From Streptomyces sp. DH5 (GTDB lineage Bacteria; Actinomycetota; Actinomycetes; Streptomycetales; Streptomycetaceae), in the NCBI RefSeq assembly GCF_020873915.1, contig NZ_JAHWGP010000046.1, forward strand, positions 1 through 32,716: DNA of 32,716 bases, read 5' to 3'. The notes beneath the pieces were generated by a model. The model saw nothing but the letters and a program-made list of their open reading frames with translations. It did no database searches and was not told the origin of the DNA. This document shows positions 28,868-32,716 of this stretch, in pieces (position 1 is the stretch's first letter; every line of letters begins with the position of its first letter). A program made the position numbers and the translations under genes.

Positions 28868-28882
28868 CCGGTCGTGCCCTCC
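28849..28882. terminator. Bidirectional terminator between the HTH gene and argS
   Basis: A perfect 13-bp stem, GGAGGGCACGACC / GGTCGTGCCCTCC, with an 8-nt loop. The HTH gene's stop codon (28865-28867) lies in the loop, so the left arm is coding. argS converges from the right, ending 28 bp away. Confidence 0.82.
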
Positions 28883-28909
28883 GGGCCCACCCGGTGCGTC
28901 CTCGGGCGG

Positions 28910-30658
28910 TCAGAGCCGCTCGGGCGTCCGGATGCCCAGCAGCGCCATGCCCCGGTGCAGCGTGCGGGCCGTGAGGTCGCACAGGAAGAGGCGGTTGGCC
29001 ACCTGCTCCGGCGAATCGGCCTTCAACACCGGGCACTTGTCGTAGAACGACGTGTACAGCGACGCCAACTGGTACAGGTACGCGGCCAGCTTGTGCGGCG
29101 CGTACTCCGCGGCCGCCTCGAAGACCGTGTCGCCGAACGCGTCCAGGTGCAGGCCCAGCGCGCGCTCCGCCTCGTGCAGCTCCAGCTCCGGGTGGGCCGC
29201 GGGACGGACCTCGCCGGCCTTGCGCAGGATGGACTGGATACGGGCGTAGGCGTACTGGAGGTAGACGGACGTGTCGCCGTTGAGCGAGACCATCTGGTCC
29301 AGGTCGAACTTGTAGTCGCGGTTCGGCGACGTCGACAGGTCCGCGTACTTCACCGCGCCGATGCCGACCTGCGCGGCCCGCTCCCGGATCTCGTCCTCGG
29401 TGAGGTCCCGGGCCTTCTCCCGGACGACCTCCGCGGCCCGCTGCACCGCCTCGTCCAGCAGGTCCTCCAGGCGTACGGTCTCGCCCTCACGCGTCTTGAA
29501 CGGCTTGCCGTCCGCGCCGAGCACCGTGCCGTAACCCATGTTGTGCGCGGTGACGCCGTCGTTCAGCCAGCCGGCCCTGCGGGCCGTCTCGAAGACCATC
29601 CGGAAGTGCAGCGACTGACGCACGTCGACGACGTACAGCAGCGTGGTGGCGTGCAGGTCGACGACCCGGTTGCGGATCGCCGTCAGGTCGGAGGCCGCGT
29701 AGCCGAAGCCGCCGTCGGCCTTCTGCACGATCAGCGGGACCGGCTGGTCGTCCTTGCCGCGGATCTCGTCGAAGAACACCACCAGCGCGCCCTCGGAGCG
29801 CACCGCGACGCCCATCTCCTCCAGGAGCCGGGCGGTCTCCGGCATGCCCTCGTTGTACGCGGACTCCCCGACGATCTCCTCGTCTCGGATCTCCATGTCG
29901 AGCTTCTCGAAGACGGAGTAGAAGTACACCTTCGACTCGTCCACGAACTGCTGCCACAGTTCGAGCGTCTCCTTGTCACCGGACTGGAGGGCGACGACCC
30001 GCCCCCGGGCCCGCTCCTTGAACTCCTCGTCCGCGTCGAACAGCGCACGCGAGGCCTTGTAGACGCGGTTCAGGTTGCTCATGGCCTGCTCGCCGTCGAC
30101 GTCGGCCGCGGGGGCCAGCTCGCCGGGGTGCTCGAACAGGTACTGGATGAGCATGCCGAACTGGGTGCCCCAGTCGCCGATGTGGTGCCGGCCGATCGTC
30201 TTCTCGCCGGTGAAGTCGAGCATGGCGCGCAGCGCGTCGCCGATGACCGCCGACCGCAGGTGGCCGACGTGCATCTCCTTCGCCACGTTCGGCTGGGCGT
30301 AGTCGACGACCGTGACGCCCGCGTCCGCCTTCAGCGGCACGCCGAGGCGCTCACCGTCCGCGAGCCGCGCGGCGAGGTTCGCGGTGATCGCCCGGTCGGC
30401 GACGGTGATGTTGAGGAAGCCGGGGCCGGAGACCTCGACGTCCTTGATCAGGTCACCGGTCGAGATGCGCGCCACGACCTCGGCGGCCAGCTCCCGCGGG
30501 TTCGCCTTCGCCTTCTTGGCCAGCGCGAGGATGCCGTTGGCCTGGAAGTCCGCCCGGTCGCTTCGTCGCAGCAGCGGGTCCGCCTCCGGCTGGGTGACCG
30601 AGAGGGCGGATGCGAGCTGCTGGTTGACGAGATCGGTGAGCGGTGTGACCGAGGCCAT
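28910..30658 (-). CDS. argS: Arginyl-tRNA synthetase
   Basis: A 582-residue class Ia synthetase that charges tRNA(Arg). The N-terminal Add1 domain (residues 1-110) precedes the HIGH motif HVGH (130-133) in [20 protein letters not shown]. The block [20 protein letters not shown] follows. The KMSKS motif is replaced by the [20 protein letters not shown] loop, usual for ArgRS. The C-terminal DALR anticodon domain ends in [12 protein letters not shown]. Length is normal. GAGGAGA lies about 15 nt before the ATG, a long spacing. It is divergent from lysS, separated by 278 bp. Confidence 0.97.
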   Translation of the reverse strand: MASVTPLTDLVNQQLASALSVTQPEADPLLRRSDRADFQANGILALAKKAKANPRELAAEVVARISTGDLIKDVEVSGPGFLNITVADRAITANLAARLADGERLGVPLKADAGVTVVDYAQPNVAKEMHVGHLRSAVIGDALRAMLDFTGEKTIGRHHIGDWGTQFGMLIQYLFEHPGELAPAADVDGEQAMSNLNRVYKASRALFDADEEFKERARGRVVALQSGDKETLELWQQFVDESKVYFYSVFEKLDMEIRDEEIVGESAYNEGMPETARLLEEMGVAVRSEGALVVFFDEIRGKDDQPVPLIVQKADGGFGYAASDLTAIRNRVVDLHATTLLYVVDVRQSLHFRMVFETARRAGWLNDGVTAHNMGYGTVLGADGKPFKTREGETVRLEDLLDEAVQRAAEVVREKARDLTEDEIRERAAQVGIGAVKYADLSTSPNRDYKFDLDQMVSLNGDTSVYLQYAYARIQSILRKAGEVRPAAHPELELHEAERALGLHLDAFGDTVFEAAAEYAPHKLAAYLYQLASLYTSFYDKCPVLKADSPEQVANRLFLCDLTARTLHRGMALLGIRTPERL

Positions 30659-30736
30659 AAGGGTGGGTGCCGTTCTCCTCGTGGGGTCAGATAGACACGG
30701 TCAGTATCCCATGAGGGGTAAAGCGGTTTTCTCGGC

Positions 30737-30778
30737 CGCGGAGCGGTGAGGGCCGGTCGCGGAGCGGTGGGAGCCGGC
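30737..30778. repeat. 21-bp imperfect tandem repeat in the argS-lysS intergenic region
   Basis: Two consecutive 21-bp units starting CGCGGAGCGGTG agree at 18 of 21 positions. They lie in the 278-bp divergent region (30659-30936). The rest of that region is GC-rich; GATACT on the minus strand near 30710 could be an argS -10, and no T-box-like structure is visible. Confidence 0.7.
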
Positions 30779-30936
30779 CGCGCCCGCGCGCCGCGGAGCC
30801 GCGCACCGGCACGGCCCGCGCCCCTGGGCGAGCCGGTGAAAAGGCGTTTTCGCCGTCGCCGCCGTTACTGGGAGAATGGAGCGGTCAGCCGTGCGACCGT
30901 GCCGGCTGCTCCAGCAGAAAGAAGGACGTGCCGATC

Positions 30937-32670
30937 GTGGCTCAGAGCACCGAGACCACCGACTGGGTCTCCCGTTTCGCGGATGAGGTCATCGAGGAGT
31001 CGGAGCGTCGGGCCCCGGGCAAACCCGTCGTCGTCGCGTCCGGCCTCTCCCCCTCCGGCCCGATCCACCTGGGCAACCTCCGCGAGGTCATGACCCCCCA
31101 CCTCGTCGCCGACGAGATCCGCCGCCGCGGCCACCAGGTCCGGCACCTGATCTCCTGGGACGACTACGACCGGTACCGCAAGGTCCCGGCCGGGGTCCCC
31201 GGAGTCGACGAGTCGTGGTCCGAGCACATCGGCAAGCCGCTGACCTCCGTCCCCGCGCCCGAGGGCTCCGCCCACCCGAACTGGGCCGAGCACTTCAAGG
31301 CCGCCATGGTCGAGTCGCTGGCCGCGATGGGCGTGGAGTTCGACGGGATCAGCCAGACGGAGCAGTACACCTCCGGTGCCTACCGCGAGCAGATCCTGCA
31401 CGCCATGAAGCACCGCGGTGACATCGACGCGATCCTCGACCAGTACCGCACCAAGAAGGCCCCGGCGAAGAAGCAGCAGCAGAAGCCCGTCGACGAGGCC
31501 GAGCTGGAGGCCGCCGAGGGCTCCGGCGCCGCCGCCGAGGACGACGGCAGCTCGGGTTCGGCCGGGTACTTCCCGTACAAGCCGTACTGCGGCAACTGCG
31601 AGAAGGACTTCACCACCGTCACCTCCTACGACGACGGCTCCACCGAGCTGACCTACGCCTGCACGGTGTGCGGCTTCTCGGAGACGGTCCGGCTGAACGA
31701 GTTCAACCGCGGCAAGCTGGTCTGGAAGGTCGACTGGCCCATGCGGTGGGCGTACGAGGGCGTGATCTTCGAGCCCAGCGGGGTCGACCACTCGTCCCCC
31801 GGCTCGTCGTTCCAGGTCGGCGGGCAGATCGTCGGCATCTTCGGCGGTGAGCGGCCCATCGGGCCGATGTACGCGTTCGTCGGCATCAGCGGCATGGCGA
31901 AGATGTCCTCGTCGAAGGGCGGGGTGCCCGTCCCGGGCGACGCGCTGAAGATCATGGAGCCGCAGCTGCTGCGCTGGCTGTACGCCCGCCGCCGGCCCAA
32001 CCAGTCCTTCAAGATCGCCTTCGACCAGGAGATCCAGCGGCTCTACGACGAGTGGGACCGCCTCGACGCCAAGGTCGCCGACGGCAGCGCCCTGCCCGCC
32101 GACGTCGCCGCGCACTCCCGCGCGGTGCGCACCGCGAGCGGCGAACTGCCGAGGACGACCCGGCCGCTGCCGTACCGCACGCTCGCCTCGGTGGCCGACA
32201 TCACCGGCGGCCACGAGGACCAGGCGCTGCGCATCCTCAGCGACCTGGACCCGTCGAACCCGCTCGGCTCCCTCGACGAGGCCCGGCCCCGGTACGACAA
32301 GGCCGAGGCGTGGGTCAACACCCACGTCCCCGCCGACCAGCGCACCATCGTCCGCGCCGAGCCCGACGCCGAGCTGCTGAAGTCGCTCGACGAGCAGGGA
32401 CAGCAGTCGCTGCGGCTGCTGCTCGACGGACTCGCCGACAACTGGTCCCTGGACGGGCTCACCCACCTCGTCTACGGCGTGCCCAAGGTCCAGGCGGGCT
32501 TCTCCGCCGACGCCACGCCCAAGGAGCTGCCGCCGGAGATCAAGACCGCCCAGCGGTCGTTCTTCGCGCTGCTGTACCACCTGCTGGTGGGCCGGGACAC
32601 GGGTCCCCGGCTGCCCACGCTGCTGCTCGCGGTCGGGCAGGAGCGGGTGCGGGCCCTCCTCGGGGAGTAG
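30937..32670 (+). CDS. lysS: Lysyl-tRNA synthetase, class I
   Basis: A 577-residue class I lysyl-tRNA synthetase, the archaeal-type LysRS1, unrelated to the usual bacterial class II enzyme. Its HIGH motif is HLGN (44-47) in SGLSPSGPIHLGNLRE. The KMSKS motif is KMSSSK (322-327) in GISGMAKMSSSKGG. A Lys/Glu/Ala-rich insertion (TKKAPAKKQQQKPVDEAE) precedes a zinc ribbon with CGNC and CTVC. The C-terminal helical anticodon domain follows. GTG 30937 has GAAGGA ten nt upstream; GTG 30928 is in frame but only one base from that site. It is divergent from argS. The adjacency of two class I synthetases is conserved in Streptomyces. Confidence 0.95.
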   Translation: MAQSTETTDWVSRFADEVIEESERRAPGKPVVVASGLSPSGPIHLGNLREVMTPHLVADEIRRRGHQVRHLISWDDYDRYRKVPAGVPGVDESWSEHIGKPLTSVPAPEGSAHPNWAEHFKAAMVESLAAMGVEFDGISQTEQYTSGAYREQILHAMKHRGDIDAILDQYRTKKAPAKKQQQKPVDEAELEAAEGSGAAAEDDGSSGSAGYFPYKPYCGNCEKDFTTVTSYDDGSTELTYACTVCGFSETVRLNEFNRGKLVWKVDWPMRWAYEGVIFEPSGVDHSSPGSSFQVGGQIVGIFGGERPIGPMYAFVGISGMAKMSSSKGGVPVPGDALKIMEPQLLRWLYARRRPNQSFKIAFDQEIQRLYDEWDRLDAKVADGSALPADVAAHSRAVRTASGELPRTTRPLPYRTLASVADITGGHEDQALRILSDLDPSNPLGSLDEARPRYDKAEAWVNTHVPADQRTIVRAEPDAELLKSLDEQGQQSLRLLLDGLADNWSLDGLTHLVYGVPKVQAGFSADATPKELPPEIKTAQRSFFALLYHLLVGRDTGPRLPTLLLAVGQERVRALLGE

Positions 32671-32699
32671 ACGACAGCCGTAAGGGCGGAGGGGGCCCG

Positions 32700-32716
32700 C
32701 TGTGCCGTCGGCACAG
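32700..32716 (+). terminator. Probable lysS terminator, cut by the window end
   Basis: A perfect 7-bp stem CTGTGCC-GTC-GGCACAG reaches the last base of the window. It starts 30 nt after the lysS stop, and the stem may extend beyond the window because GGGCCCG precedes the left arm. Confidence 0.65.

Noticed and set aside
30659-30936. T-box or lysine riboswitch upstream of argS or lysS.
   Set aside because: No specifier-loop structure, T-box motif or L-box elements were seen. The region contains only a GC-rich tandem repeat.

Overview
The window is chromosomal DNA from a Streptomyces-type actinomycete. The evidence is very high GC, many GTG/TTG starts, genes packed with 4-nt ATGA/GTGA overlaps, and a recognisable developmental and core gene order: bdtA, bS22, epimerase, acyltransferase, rsbN, bldN, HAD phosphatase, glutaredoxin, rex, hemA, hemC, hemD, then hemB, argS and a class I lysS. 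I saw no insertion sequence, prophage, CRISPR array or tRNA gene, and in the genes I read I noticed no TTA codon.

Left end (1-4.1 kb): the 3' part of a 5S rRNA and its terminator close an rRNA operon. They are followed by a HAD hydrolase, an MFS transporter overlapping an AcuC-type deacetylase, and a 'phosphatase' family protein. Developmental block (4.1-10 kb): the small DNA-binding protein BdtA, the 32-residue ribosomal protein bS22, an SDR-type epimerase and a PlsC-like acyltransferase face rsbN and bldN across a 17-bp hairpin. bldN encodes the ECF sigma factor for aerial development, with an N-terminal extension. rsbN encodes its membrane anti-sigma factor and carries a sigma-BldN-like promoter in front of it, giving a negative feedback loop.

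Redox/heme block (10-16.8 kb): a HAD-IB phosphatase and a glutaredoxin-like protein precede rex, which has a near-perfect Rex operator on its own promoter. rex, hemA, hemC and hemD form one chain of overlapping genes ending at a strong hairpin. Heme precursor synthesis is therefore probably co-transcribed with the NADH/NAD+ sensor.

Accessory block (16.8-25.3 kb): this separates hemD from hemB. It holds a nucleotidyltransferase-family protein, a GNAT, and an XRE(DUF5753)/DUF397 pair. Divergent from that pair are a peptide gene resembling ATP-grasp RiPP precursors and an RsbW-like ATPase gene interrupted by a one-base frameshift. Then come a SUKH protein, an overlapping operon of LysE exporter, free-standing B3/4 (tRNA-editing type) protein and MocR regulator, an MmpS-like lipoprotein and an alpha/beta hydrolase.

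Right end (25.4-32.7 kb): hemB, a DUF4232 lipoprotein, a divergent membrane-anchored HTH protein with an extracytoplasmic domain and an 8-bp dyad in the shared promoter region, then argS and class I lysS diverging from each other.

The most interesting leads are the decayed or orphan peptide/ATPase module, the exporter/editing-domain/MocR operon, the membrane-tethered HTH with its lipoprotein partner, and several clean palindromes with no assigned regulator.
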